Position numbers and translations under genes: made by a program
Notes under the pieces: model-generated
Seen by the model: only the letters and a program-made list of their open reading frames with translations
The model's database searches: none
Told to the model about the DNA's origin: nothing
Shown here: piece after piece, positions 43,919 to 54,449 of the stretch
Layout of the letters: every line of letters starts with the position of its first letter
How positions within the stretch are numbered: the stretch's first letter is position 1
Source of the DNA: Xanthoparmelia taractica
Lineage: Eukaryota; Ascomycota; Lecanoromycetes; Lecanorales; Parmeliaceae
Direction: 5' to 3'
NCBI GenBank assembly: GCA_033085395.1
Contig: MU853193.1
Location: 62,001-126,000 of the forward strand
DNA length: 64,000 nt

Positions 43919-44808
43919 TTAAATCTGGCTGTGCTCTTGCTGGTTATAGCACGGCCCGTTACCGTTAGTGTAGCCACTGCCATTTAAACACACCAAGTAG
44001 GCTTGCGGTTCTTCGGTATTCGTACGCACGTAGGAAGAAGAGTGCTTTTTCTCTGCTTGGACGCAGCAGATGAGTGGTTCCTGTGCGCATATTTGTGGGT
44101 CTTGTTGCTTAGAGCCACATTGGGTGCAAGGGAGACGAGCCTCCATTCCTCTCACGTTAGATGGCTATGAAGATAGGGTTGTTATCTTCATGGTTAGAGA
44201 GGTCGATCATTAGAAAGACATTGCCTTGTGATGAAGAGCAAAGAGCCTATCAACCTTAGGAAGACACGACCATGCAACGGACCCTCAGTCTGAGAAGCTG
44301 GCAATGAGAAATGATTTGATAAGGACGGACCCGAAGATCCTGAGTCTCGACTGTGTCCAAAACCTGAGCAAACAGCAGCCTTTGAAAGCATGGAAGTCGA
44401 GCGTAGAGTAATTCCTGCCTTCGTGTAGCTGGCTGTAGTAGTAAGGCTTGTGTCGAAGGAATTGTGCATCTGTTTCGTCTACCCCTTCGATGTACTGTTG
44501 TGTATTTTGCCATAAGGCAAGTCCAGGTGGTATCTCTAACACTGTATTGAGGCTAAATAAATCGAACAAAGTCAGCACAAGATGGCACAGTTAGATGTTA
44601 GAACGTATCGCCCGACAAGACAACATACTTTCATGTGGGCCCGGAGAGGTCGTGGCTGGCCAAATTTCTTGACCCCGAAGTTTTGCGTCACGTCTTTGCC
44701 GCTCGTTGCAGTTTCTTGTCGAAAGGAAGAAAGGCTTTTTCGAGCACAGGGACAGGGATACGGTGGGTGAGTAGGAATTTGGATCCGGGCAATATCAAAG
44801 ACCTCCAA
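43919..44808 (-). CDS. Possible gene with a DUF3716-like cysteine cluster (uncertain model)
   Basis: Three coding-looking minus-strand pieces lie in order. First, 44808-44629 (MEVFDIARIQIPTHPPYPC ... FGQPRPLRAHMK), ending at a gtatgt donor. Second, about 44540-44330 (LNTVLEIPPGLALWQ; FLRHKPYYYSQLHEG), after a tttatttag acceptor, though the phases do not match. Third, 44155-43919 (RGMEARLPCTQCGS, CVQAEKKHS, AYLVCLNGSG, GPCYNQQEHS). The third resembles the Cys-rich DUF3716 domain of fungal proteins (RG-x-EA-x3-C-x2-C ... C-x-NG). Exon joins are not established, and the gene may be decayed. Confidence 0.35.
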
Positions 44809-45264
44809 GAATCAGTGGAGTGATATGCCCAAATCTGCAGCACCGCAAAGCTCCGTGAATTGGTGCAGCGACACTGGGTCTGATGAGTGCTGAGTGAAAG
44901 ACCGATGTATGCCGGAAGAAAGTTGAGGTAAGGCGCTGTAAGGTTGACACAAAGGAGGTCGAGTTTTCCAGTAAGGATGATCTAAACCCTTGCTTGCTCC
45001 TCGCGTTCTGACGCAACTGGAGGTGGTAGATGTCTGCTGATAAAAGACGGCCGCCAGTTAGGCCTGCCAAGTGATGGGTGTAAAAAAAGTATAGAATAAG
45101 TGTGAAAGGGTGTGAGTATATTTTTGTAGAGGCCACTGTGTTGGCATGTTCAAGACCCAAATGGAAGTGAAAGGTGGACTAGCGCCATCAAAGAGATGTG
45201 GTACAAGGTAAAGATATTAGTAGAGATATATGTCGTGATGAAGGATGACTCTGTTGATGATTGA

Positions 45265-45600
45265 TGATGGAGGATGATGTCCAAGGATAGGCGTGGATGT
45301 GTAGCGAAGAAGGTTGGTTCGGGTGGAAGATGCAAGCTTATATACCCATGGGAGCCCACGCTAGTGCCATTCATTCTCGGCGCCAGCTTTATCTAAGCTC
45401 GTGTGAAGAGCAAAGACGGGTAAAGGGCAAAGACGATTATTAATGGAGGATGATGTTCAAGGATAGGTGTGGATGTGTAGCGAAGAAAGTTGGTTCGGGT
45501 GGAAGATGCAAGCTTAAATACCCACGGAAGCCCGCGCTAGTGCTATTCATTCTCGGCGCCAGCTTCATCTAAGCTCGTGTGAAGAGCAAGGACGGGTGAA
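45265..45600. repeat. Tandem direct duplication of about 175 bp
   Basis: Two copies, starting near 45267 and 45444, share ggatgatgt(c/t)caaggatagg, cggtggaagatgcaagctta, ctcggcgccagctt and ctaagctcgtgtgaagagcaa, with about 95% identity. The second copy ends inside the minisatellite that follows. Confidence 0.8.
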
Positions 45601-46005
45601 GAGCAAGGACGGGTGAAGAGCAAGGACGGGTGAAGAGCAAGGACGGGTGAAGAGCAAGGACAAGTGAAGAACAAGGACAGGTGAAGAACAAGGATGGGTG
45701 AAGAACAAGGAGGGGTGAAGAACAAGGTTAGGTGAAGGGCAGAGACAGGTGAATAGCAGGAACAGGTGAAGGGCAAGAACGGGTGAAGGGCGGAGATGGG
45801 TGAAGGGCGGAGACAGGTGAAGAGCGGACAGGGGTGAAGGGCAAGACTTATGAAGAGCAAAGACGGGTGAAGAGTAGACTCTTGTGAAGAACAGAGACGA
45901 GTGAAGAGCAGGAACTTGTGAAGGGTAAAGATGAGTGAAGGGCAAGAGCTTCTGAAGGGTAAGAGCTTGTGAAGGGCAAAGACCAGTGAAGAGCAAAGAC
46001 GAATA
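45578..46005. repeat. Minisatellite of about 17 bp units
   Basis: About two dozen head-to-tail copies of gaagagcaaggacgggt or close variants. The first four or five are perfect and later copies degrade (gggcaagaacgggtgaa, agcaaagacgagtgaag), so the homogeneous end is younger. Long minus-strand frames across it (Ser/Leu/Pro/His-rich) are by-products of the 17 bp periodicity and are not called as genes. Confidence 0.85.
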
Positions 46006-47528
46006 TGTCTTTGGTGAATGTTCATTCCGTAGGTAATAGGATTGGAGAAAGCAACCAAGCAGACTTCCCATGGCTTTAGATTCACACCTTGGCTTCATAC
46101 CCTTGCACTTCGGCTCACTGGAAGCCATGGATAGCAATGCATATGCCGTAGATAAAGACACTAAGGCATAAAGTCTAGAGATGACAAATGGACAGACTGC
46201 GTGTGGGCTAACTATGTGACACTTTGGTTTGGAGGACTTGCAGGGCCATCCATATAGCCAAAGCTCCTAGAAGCTTCTTTATGAGACAGTTAGGGTGCAG
46301 AAGTTGCTGAGATTTGTGGGCAATGGAGCAATCTTGCCTTGACTATCATGGTAGATACTGGCTTCCAGACACCTTGGCCTCCCTACATGGGCAACGATAT
46401 TAGATCCTCCTACTTGAGGTTATGCATAATCGGGTAAGCAACCAGGGGGGAAATTTGCGTATGATGCGTGCCTTCCAGAATCTGGCTTGCTCAGAGCCTC
46501 ATTACCTGAAGGTCATTGAAGAGATATCGAGGCACAATCTATGATATATGAAAATTCTTGCTCTTGTTTGCTTGTCGGCCAGACGGTCAAACATTGTAAG
46601 CAGTGCTCTTCAAAGCTGCAAATCTTTTGGGGTATCAGTTCAAAGACCCTGATGCTTGTTGTATGAAATTTCTTGCTTTTCTGATTTTCTTGTCTGTCGG
46701 AAGCAAAAGGTGATGCAATTTAAGACATTTCATTCTTGATCATAAGAGGAAGAGGGACCATGATATGACAGCAAATTATAAGAGACTGTTCCAGACGAAG
46801 AGCTTCCACGTGGAAGCTTCTTTCAAATCCGAGAACTGTGATGAGGACATCAAGCTTGGAGCTGGTCATCATTGAGGAAGCGTGGCTTTACGCGGACCTT
46901 TGGGTAGGCATACTGAGCCAGACACAGATGTCAATGGCTTTGTTGGATTGGACCAACAAATGCACAAACAGCTTGTGGTGGAAAGGGCATGTACGAAGTA
47001 GGAGGCATGAGTGAAACTGCCGACAGCTCAGTACTATGTAGTACGCTATCCTAGCTTTGCCGGCATACGTAAGCAGTCATTGATGCGACTGTGCTCTTGA
47101 CAACAGTATCTATACATCAACGTCATCTGCTCTTCCATATCATCCTGCCCATGGCTAAATGCTAGTTCTTGCTCTTGTCGCCGATGATGCCAGCCAAGTG
47201 CCCTGCTCTTCAGCCATTCCATCGGCGCAGAATCCTCGAAAATCAGGGAGTACCAAGTGTGTTTCCAGGGAATGATGTTCTAGAGCTTGAGAAAGCACGA
47301 GCTTTCAGTGGCGAGAGCTGCATGTTCTGGACGATTGCCAGTATCCATGAGAATAGATTCTGAAAGGCAATCAGTGTACGAACGTGGGTGAAGGATAATG
47401 GAGTACTCGTTCTGCCCAATCCAGGTCGGTTTTCACTCCGCTAGCGGGCTTGATGCCCATCTTCTTCGTTGCCTCCATTATACTTCAGAGATTAGCATAT
47501 ACCGCTCGGAAGCTATACAGAAAGATCT
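46006..47528. other. Intergenic, no gene seen
   Basis: About 1.5 kb without protein-like frames, repeats or transposon ends that I could recognise. Confidence 0.45.
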
Positions 47529-47996
47529 TTACAGGTTCGAATCCCCCTCCTCATCGTTGCTGCTGTCGATGTCCATCTCATCGACGTCTTGTCCTTGCTT
47601 CTTGGTCTTTTGCTGGCTGGTTGCCCATATTTGGTCGGATCGAGCATTTGGCTGCACCTTGTGATGTATCGTGGGAGCAAGTAAAGCCGCTCCCTCATGG
47701 GCTTCTCCGTCCTCCGTATCTTCTATCATTCTCTTTCTCGGGTCCGAGGCACCTGCTTCATGGTCTTTCTTGGGAGACGCGTCGCATAACTCAGAAGATT
47801 TCTGTCTTTCCATGGCGGTCGTTAAGCCTTTCTCGGTCGGTTGCTTGTTGACAATGCTGCAGATTGGGTGTTGGCCGCTGCGAAGATTGTTGTGGAGGGC
47901 TTTGTTGCTGAAGAGATCCTCAGTCCCTATAAGCGATGACTCGACTTCGCTGGAGGAGCTGGTATCAGCAGTCAGTGCCTGTGCAACTTTAAGCAT
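47529..47996 (-). CDS. Hypothetical acidic-tailed protein (possible cluster relative F)
   Basis: An open frame of 155 codons, MLKVAQALTADTSSSSE to DEMDIDSSNDEEGDSNL. It has a Lys/Arg patch (SDPRKRMIED) and an acidic end like several cluster members, but no Myb-like domain is visible. It could be the last exon of a longer gene: the segment upstream contains a ccatag acceptor immediately before the ATG. It lies 245 bp downstream of member G on the same strand. Function unknown. Confidence 0.45.
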   Translation of the reverse strand: MLKVAQALTADTSSSSEVESSLIGTEDLFSNKALHNNLRSGQHPICSIVNKQPTEKGLTTAMERQKSSELCDASPKKDHEAGASDPRKRMIEDTEDGEAHEGAALLAPTIHHKVQPNARSDQIWATSQQKTKKQGQDVDEMDIDSSNDEEGDSNL

Positions 47997-48241
47997 CTAT
48001 GGAGTCACGTAAATTCTTGATATTCAGGAGTGCTTCGGGACCGAATATCGGGCCGTTTGCTCTTCTGCGCATCCCTCATAAATGGTAAGAGTCTCATTAA
48101 GCGTGTTGGAAGATGGGTTCTGGTTGGAGATGCTATTATGGGAGATTGGGAAGCTGGTGAATATCCCAGGCTAGTTCAATTTGGTTTCTACTGCAGTGCA
48201 AGGTGCTATTCTATCTAAGTTGACAGGGATGCTCAAGTAGC

Positions 48242-48907
48242 TTAGTCCTCCCAAAGAGGCTCCATCTTGACGACTGGCTCTGCTTTGACTGCAACCATTT
48301 GTGGCGAAGTCTGACGTGTTTCTTCCAATGGAGGGTATGGCTGCAGGTGGGTCTGGTCCACAAGAGCCGCTGGCTCAAAAGACATCTGTCCCGTCGCTCC
48401 AGCATCTGCACAACCATCCGGTGACCATGTCCCATCCTCCTCTCCGCCAACCTCCGTCTTGATCATGGGCTCTGGCTTGGCGAAAACCTCTTCCTTGACA
48501 GTTGGCTCAACCCCGGGCATCGCGTCCATGTCCTCCTCTTTCTCCACCTTGAAGACTGTCCCTTGATGCTCTTCTGTTGGTTTCTTGTCCTTTTTGTCGG
48601 ATCTGTCTGACTTGGCTTTCTTCTGGCGGGGGGCTGCGGTTCTGGCCTTACGGGGAGCAGAAGGAACACCCTCCATCTGCTGCTTGAAGCGAGAGTAGCG
48701 CATACGGGCAGCGTGACCGTTGGTGATGTCTAGTTGGTCGGCAACCTGCTGCCAATCGATCTAAGAAGATGAGTCAGTATGGTGCATATTGCTCTTTCGA
48801 CAAGAACAGCTTACTGATTTGAGATCCAGCTGTTTCATAATGACATAAAGGAACTTGGAAATTGCGCCATCAGTTGGCATGGTGCGATTCCTCCTCAGGC
48901 TTGCCAT
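48242..48907 (-). CDS. Myb-like DNA-binding domain protein, cluster member G
   Basis: Two exons: 48907-48815 and 48760-48242; the sum is 612 nt, giving 203 residues. This is the most canonical member: DGAISKFLYVIMKQLDLKSI, DWQQVADQLDITNGHAARM, RYSRFKQQMEGV. The same wording is widespread in filamentous ascomycetes. A basic linker (RKARTAAPRQKKAKSDRSDKKDKK) follows, then five psi-K-x-E-type sites (FKVEKE, VKEEVF, IKTEVG, VKAEPV, VKMEPL) spread over an acidic, Pro-rich tail. The intron is 54 nt, phase 0. The start at 48907 is fixed by MASLRRNRTMPTDGA directly before the domain; an internal ATG (MPTDGA) is possible. Inferred role: sequence- or chromatin-binding regulator. Confidence 0.85.
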
Positions 48908-49937
48908 CTTGGAAGTTGACCCTGGACAGTGTTTGGGAAGGAGAGAGTTGGGCGTGAAGGCTTGGAGAGTAGCCTTATCTTGGTAGATTGGGGTTCGATA
49001 ATCAATGCACAGTGCGTAGTATGACTTTAGTGGTAAAGGTCTGTTGGAGGTTATTGATGGGAGTGAAATGGAGTGCTGAGACCTAGAAATAGGCGAGCCT
49101 GCTAAACGCTAATGTGGGCAAGTTTACACCAGTAATTGGAGGCTTCGCTGTCACGCATATCCACATCAAAGACTCTTCTTGTTTTACTATTCTGGAAGTC
49201 TGTAGCTTTGTTCTTCGGCTTGCTGCATCAAAAGCCGACCGACATGCTGAACAAGGAAGAGCAAACCGCAAGTACTTTCTAGCATCTATTCTTTGTCCTA
49301 AATCCCAGTACCCAGCGCCTTCTAGAAGCACTGAACTGAATTGTCTAGCAGTACCAAACCGTAGGCTTTTTCTAAACGGCTAGCAGCTCTAACCAGGCCC
49401 TTTTGCTCAAGACTCGGGATGACAGGAACTACCCTCGTCTTACGTAACAAGCCGAGCTACAGTGAAGATGGATGACTGCTCAGATTGATGTGCACAAGCT
49501 TCTTCTAGCCTGGACCAGCCAATATTAAATTGAATTTGGTCTGAAGCCTCGACATCGAATCTTGCACTTGCTCTCCACCTACCTTCCATTGCAAGCCAGC
49601 TATTCTCATGTGGTCAATCAGCAGGTGCTCCAGGTATGTAGCCAAGTGCTTTCTATGTGAACATCTGCAGGTACTCCACTGAAGTCTGCAAGAAAAGCCA
49701 AACCAAGGTAGTGATCGAATGAACATTCAATTCCTCGGTGATCGCCGCCAATGGATTCTACCTTTGTTTAACCGAGATTTCGAATCTACATTCATCTTCT
49801 ACCTTCAACTCACTTATCCACCATCGGCTTCAACTGTTGAACACTTGAACTGCCATAACCCCACCCTGCATCTGACACCCTTCCACAAAACCTCTTCTTT
49901 ACAAACTCCGTCAGCTCTCTCAAAACTTACCGCAACG
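48908..49937. other. Divergent intergenic region between members G and H
   Basis: About 1 kb. A short plus-strand frame at 49114-49383 and a minus-strand frame at 49083-49331 overlap; neither is protein-like. Sequence just upstream of member H has CA/CT-rich runs typical of a fungal 5' UTR. Confidence 0.45.
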
Positions 49938-50678
49938 ATGGTCAAGTGGGACGAAGAGCATAAGCTCAAGATGTTGCTCGCCATCATCGAGCACTTGAAT
50001 CCGACCTCTCTCCCTTGGGACAAACTTGCCAGCGCCATGGGTCCCGAATTCACCTCTGAAGCAGTTCGGTAAGTCTACCTTGCATCTCACCGTCTTGTCA
50101 CCGATCGTCTACATCATATGCCCCCAAGCGCAGAACCCTCACTCATCTACCGCCCCTCTCATACCCCCTCACCCTCCCCCCAGTCCCCAACCCACCGAAC
50201 ACCCCCAATAATCCACCCACTAACACCCACCCCCTCCTCCCAAGCGGCCAATACAAATCCATCAAAAAAGGCTTTAAACCCACCCCTAGCGGCGCCACCA
50301 CGACCTCAACCCCCTCCTCATCCAGCAAAACCAAAACCAAATCCAAACAACCCACCCCAACCACCACCAGAAACCGCAAACGCAAAGCCGCCGAAGCCTC
50401 CCTCAGCGACGACGACGACGCCAACGACGAGGACAAAGAAACAGCCCTCAAGTCCTCCTCTGATCTTGTCAAGAATGAGAATGGTATCAAGGGAGGAGGC
50501 GGGGTGATTGTGAAAACCGAGCAGGCGGACGAGGGCATCGATCTTGGGAATGACGAGTATGTGCTTCTTTCTTTCTTTCTTTCTTTGCTGGACTCGAAGT
50601 AACTCACCTCATGTGGTTTTGGCAAATAATACCACTGATACGAATACTTTAACCCACAGCCTCTACGACGCCGCTTGA
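49938..50678 (+). CDS. Myb/SANT-like domain protein, cluster member H
   Basis: Three exons: 49938-50068, 50245-50556 and 50660-50678; the sum is 462 nt, giving 153 residues. The domain is MVKWDEEHKLKMLLAIIEHL, LPWDKLASAMGPEF, SEAVRGQYKSIKKGF. A Thr/Pro/Lys-rich linker (TKTKSKQPTPTTTRNRKRK) follows, then acidic DDDDANDEDKE, GVIVKTEQAD (psi-K-x-E) and a short acidic end. Intron 1 (176 nt, gtaagt...cccaag) is C-rich; intron 2 (103 nt) contains a (ctttctttctt) run. It is one of only two members on the plus strand. Confidence 0.8.
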
Positions 50679-51351
50679 ATCGCTCGCAAACCGCACCTTC
50701 TACTCTCGGATCAGGAGCAGGCTTTTCAATTGGTATGCAGGAAGTTGGGCCGGGAGCGGGAAAGGGGGAAAGGGGTGGTGAAGACTTCGTTCTCTCTTCT
50801 CATCGTTGGCTAGGAGCTCAGTTCAAGAGCAAGCAACGATGTATCTAGACGAGCGATTCGTCCGTTGCTTGGGAAAGAGTTGGTTGGTTCGTTGGTTGGT
50901 TGGATACTTGGCTAGCTAGCTACGTAGCAAGCAAAACAAGCAAGTAATCGAATCTGGTTTTTCTGTGTTGTGAGTAGGTTGTTTTGTGTATCGTGTGCTG
51001 CTGCGTAAGGTAGGCAGGTGGTTGTGAGCTTTTGCGATTCATGTTCTGTAAAAGGTGCGAGATGGAGTGGGTGTAAGAGGTGTTGAGGGAGGGTGTGTGG
51101 TATGCGTGCATTTACTTGTGGCATATGATGGGAGTTGAAGGAGCACACTATAATCATCAATATCATGCGGTCTCTGCGAGTCAAGCTCTCATCCGCATTA
51201 TCATCGTCAATACCAGCGCTGCCCTCAGAAGAGCTCATCAGCCTCGACAAAAACCGCCATTACAAGATCCATCTCGCCAGTTTTGATATCTCTAACCCCG
51301 AATCTCAAAGATCGGAGCCCACAACGCTGGCATCAGAATTCATCTCCGAGC
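50679..51351. other. Convergent intergenic region between members H and I
   Basis: About 670 bp holding the 3' UTRs of the two genes. A ttggttggttcgttggttggttgg repeat at 50880-50910 and gctagctagctacgtagc nearby are the only notable sequences. Confidence 0.45.
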
Positions 51352-52225
51352 TCAGAAAGCTTCAATATCCATACCATCGTCCACGAAATCGTTGTCGTAG
51401 TAAAGATTAAGCTCGTCGCGCTCCACACCACCGCTCTGTCCGCCTACCCCAGGTGCAGCTACGAACCCCCCATCATCTTCGGTGCTAGGAACTTCGACAA
51501 CGCTACTATTGCTACAACATTATAAGTATCTAATCTATTTTGAAAAACGAAAGGTGTCATAAATATATGTAGATAGTACACGTACCTGCTATCAGGTTCC
51601 TCCTTGATACCCTTGAAGCTACCACGCTTCTTGCTCGGGGTCCCGCTGCTCTTGCCGACACGACCGCCGATGATACGTTCCTTTCTCGGGGTAGTGGTGG
51701 ATGATTTGGGTTTCTTGGGGGTTGTGTTGGCGCTGCGGGTAGGGGCTTCGGAGCGCTCGCCGGAATCGACTTCGGCTTTCATGGCGGCGGCTTCCTTTTT
51801 GATGATGCGGAAACGGCCTTCGATTGAGTCGTAGGTTGCGCCTGCGAAGAAGTGAGAATGGTGATGGGGATGTCTAAGGGGGGACTTGGGAGGGGAGAGA
51901 TTGAAGGAGGCTGGGTTGGAGATACGTACCGTTGCCGTACATGGATGCGATCTTCCTATAGTCGAGCTGTGAATTGAGTGTTAGGATTGTTCTTGTAGAT
52001 GTTGGGGCTTGGACATGAGAGCAACGAGTATAAGGTATGGATATGAAGAGATGCATGTCAAAATCTAAGGTGTGAAAAGAGGGGATGGTAAATCATCGCG
52101 AACAAAGAAAGGACTTTGATATGATATGGCAGAGCCACGAGCATTCCCACCTTCATATCCTGGGCAGCCACCATTGCTGCCAAGAGGCGAGTAAACGCAC
52201 TCGGATCCTTCCAGTTGACAGGCAT
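51352..52225 (-). CDS. Myb/SANT-like domain protein, cluster member I
   Basis: Four exons: 52225-52151, 51966-51930, 51841-51586 and 51511-51352; the sum is 528 nt, giving 175 residues. The domain reads MPVNWKDPSAFTRLLAAMV, MKLDYRKIASMYGNG, YDSIEGRFRIIKKEAAAMK. The linker has KERIIGGRVGKSSGTP, closely matching a block in member J, and GIKEEPDS (psi-K-x-E). The tail is acidic with aromatic residues (LNLYYDNDFVDDGMDIEAF). Intron 2 splits a Gly codon after YGN in phase 1, the same place and phase as in J and L. The stop is TGA at 51354-51352. Confidence 0.8.
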
Positions 52226-53651
52226 AGTCTGAGAAAGTTGAATTGGAAATGGAGATAATTGAGGGTTTGTGAGCTGAAGTCTGAGACTGTGGTCGAGGAG
52301 CAAAAGCTGTAAAGGTCTGTGTAGAAGTGAGTTTTGTGAGCTTCGAATTTGATGACGGAATAGAGACTTGTGGTGGTGGTCCGAGGACGTGTAGAGTGAG
52401 ACTCACATGAATGGATTTGACTAAGAGAGAAAGGCTTTTCCAGAGTGCGTTGGCGTGTGCGTGGTGAAAGAAAAAAATGTGATGGATGGAAGCAGAGGTC
52501 GAGGATGGAAACCTTGGTTCGTCTTGGTCAACACCAGGGTTTGATGGCCCGGAGCTTGGATATTACGTATATCCGAGGTGCAATCTGTACAAGCTCTTAG
52601 GTTATAGACAGACACAGATACTCGCAAGTATTGCTTCGAGGAAACAGAGAGCAAAGTGTACAACAACGGCAGTCAAAGACACAAAGCAGCTATTTAAGCC
52701 ACCTCTCCCATGACCCTCCCTTCCTATGCCTTTAATAATATCCCTCGCAGGCTGCAGCTAGCGTTCCCCCCTTCTCTTCTGATACAAGCCAGCACAGGCA
52801 TGACTCACACCCCACCATCCAACCCTGATCTCCCGCAGGCCTGCCTCGAGACAAATGATATCGCAAGTGTCTCCAAGAGCAACGTTATCGATCAGTCACA
52901 TTTTGCTCGAAGCTGTGGGTATTCGCATTTAGCTTGATCGGCGGCACGCTACTGCAGGTGCCCTGCTTTCCCTGCACGACAAACATCAACGCGTGCTGAA
53001 ATGCCAAAGAGCCTTGGATTGAGTGCAAAACAGGGGGTTTCAAACGAGGGGTCGTGGATGTCAGCGCCCAGATGATAGAAAAGTAACGGTGCGGGGGGGA
53101 GGGGTGGGGGTGATGTTGCTCGAGACTGGCCTGCACGGACCGGAGGATAAGCGCATATAGGATTTATTACTGGCGAAGGTCATGTATGATTGATTACTGA
53201 ATACACAATAGCAAATGGAACCTTCAGCGCCGTTCAGATTGATGCTCTGCAGATTGTGCTCAGTGGGGAAGCAGGGATCGCGTACGCGTACGCGTGAAAC
53301 TGGGCCAGCTGCAGCTGCAAGCACTTTACGCGAAAAGCTTCACAGAATATGATAGTTGCAAGATTATGGCTCTCTTTCGCAGAGCAGACCACCAGACGCG
53401 ATCGCAGGGGTCGTCAATGCAGAGAAAAATAGTCACGTGATACGGGTTACGGAAGGTGCAAGCTGTGCGGAGATTTTTGCGACTATGCTACAGCGGCGCT
53501 GCAACAGATGGGCTAAATATCCATCCAGACGCTGCTCGCTCGATGATGTGATACCATTTCCGACGCCTTAGCTAACCACTGTCTTGCGAGAACCCTCGCT
53601 GAAATGCACGACAACACAAGATTTGATAGCTGCAAGGACCACCCAGACGGC
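52226..53651. other. Intergenic between members I and J
   Basis: About 1.4 kb. No recognisable gene; short frames on both strands overlap. A cgtacgcgtacgcgtg stretch near 53280-53297 is a short (cgta/cgcg) repeat. The 5' UTR of member I probably extends to about 52450. Confidence 0.4.
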
Positions 53652-54449
53652 CTAGACGGCCTCCTCCATCTTGACAGCAACCTCTCCAGGATCCTTGAAG
53701 GAGCCATCCGTAGCGTAGGTGCCCTCGCTCTCGGTGCCGCTGGGCTCGCCGAAGACGTTGTTGCCGTCCTCGTCCTTGGCACTATCCATTGTAACGAACG
53801 GATCATCCAAATTCTTGTAATCAGTCTTCTTGCCATTGCCCTGGCGAGGGGAGATACGCTTGGTAACACGGCCACCGATTGTTTTCTGACGCTTAGCTGA
53901 ACGGGCCGGAGTGTTGGGCTTCTTTCCATCGTCAGCACTCTTCTCTTCATCGCTGTCCATGGCAGTGTCCATGTCGGGGCCGTCGCTGGAAGAGTCAGTA
54001 CAGAATCTGATATCGAGGGAACACAGCCCACCTTGAATCGTCGCGTAGCATCTTTCCGCGCTTGCGGCCCTTTCCTTTCAAGCCATCCTTCTTGGTAGCA
54101 GGAGCAGCGCGTTTGGTGGTAGTGGTAGTTCCATTGGCCTTGGTGTCAGCGGAGGGAGAGCCGGAGCCGGGAGTAAAACCCAGCGCGGCGCCTTCTTTGC
54201 GAACGACGTTGAGTCGATAAGATATGGCGCTAGCTGGGATGTTGGGACCTGTATAAAAGATACTAGTCAGCCTTTCCGATGCTCTCGGTGTTGATAGTAA
54301 AGGCTTGCGATGACAAGGGCGAACTCACCAAAGGCCGCAGCAATCTTCTTGTAGTCTGGAGTCCCAGGGATTAGAGAGATGACTGCAGCAAAGAGCTTGG
54401 CATTATTTTCAGGCTTCTTCCAATCGACCGCTGCGAGTCCCTGAACCAT
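53652..54449 (-). CDS. Myb/SANT-like domain protein, cluster member J
   Basis: Three exons: 54449-54329, 54248-54032 and 53985-53652; the sum is 672 nt, giving 223 residues. Domain: VDWKKPENNAKLFAAVISLI, PDYKKIAAAFGPNI, ASAISYRLNVVRKEGA. A Thr/Lys/Ala linker (TTTTKRAAPATKKDGLKGKG) with GRKRGKM follows, then acidic DMDTAMDSDEEKSADD, the block RQKTIGGRVTKRISPRQ shared with member I, NLDDPFVTMDS, and a C-terminal VKMEEAV (psi-K-x-E). Members J and K share a DPFV element in the acidic tail. Intron 1 is in phase 1 after AAFG. Confidence 0.82.

Noticed and set aside
45543..46161. Two overlapping minus-strand frames of 180 and 198 codons rich in Leu, Phe, Ser and Pro
   Set aside because: They lie over the 17 bp minisatellite; open frames in two phases follow from the repeat period, not from coding.
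47534..47546. Perfect box B (ggttcgaatcccc) on the plus strand
   Set aside because: No D-arm or acceptor stem lies upstream, and the sequence is within the end of a minus-strand coding frame.
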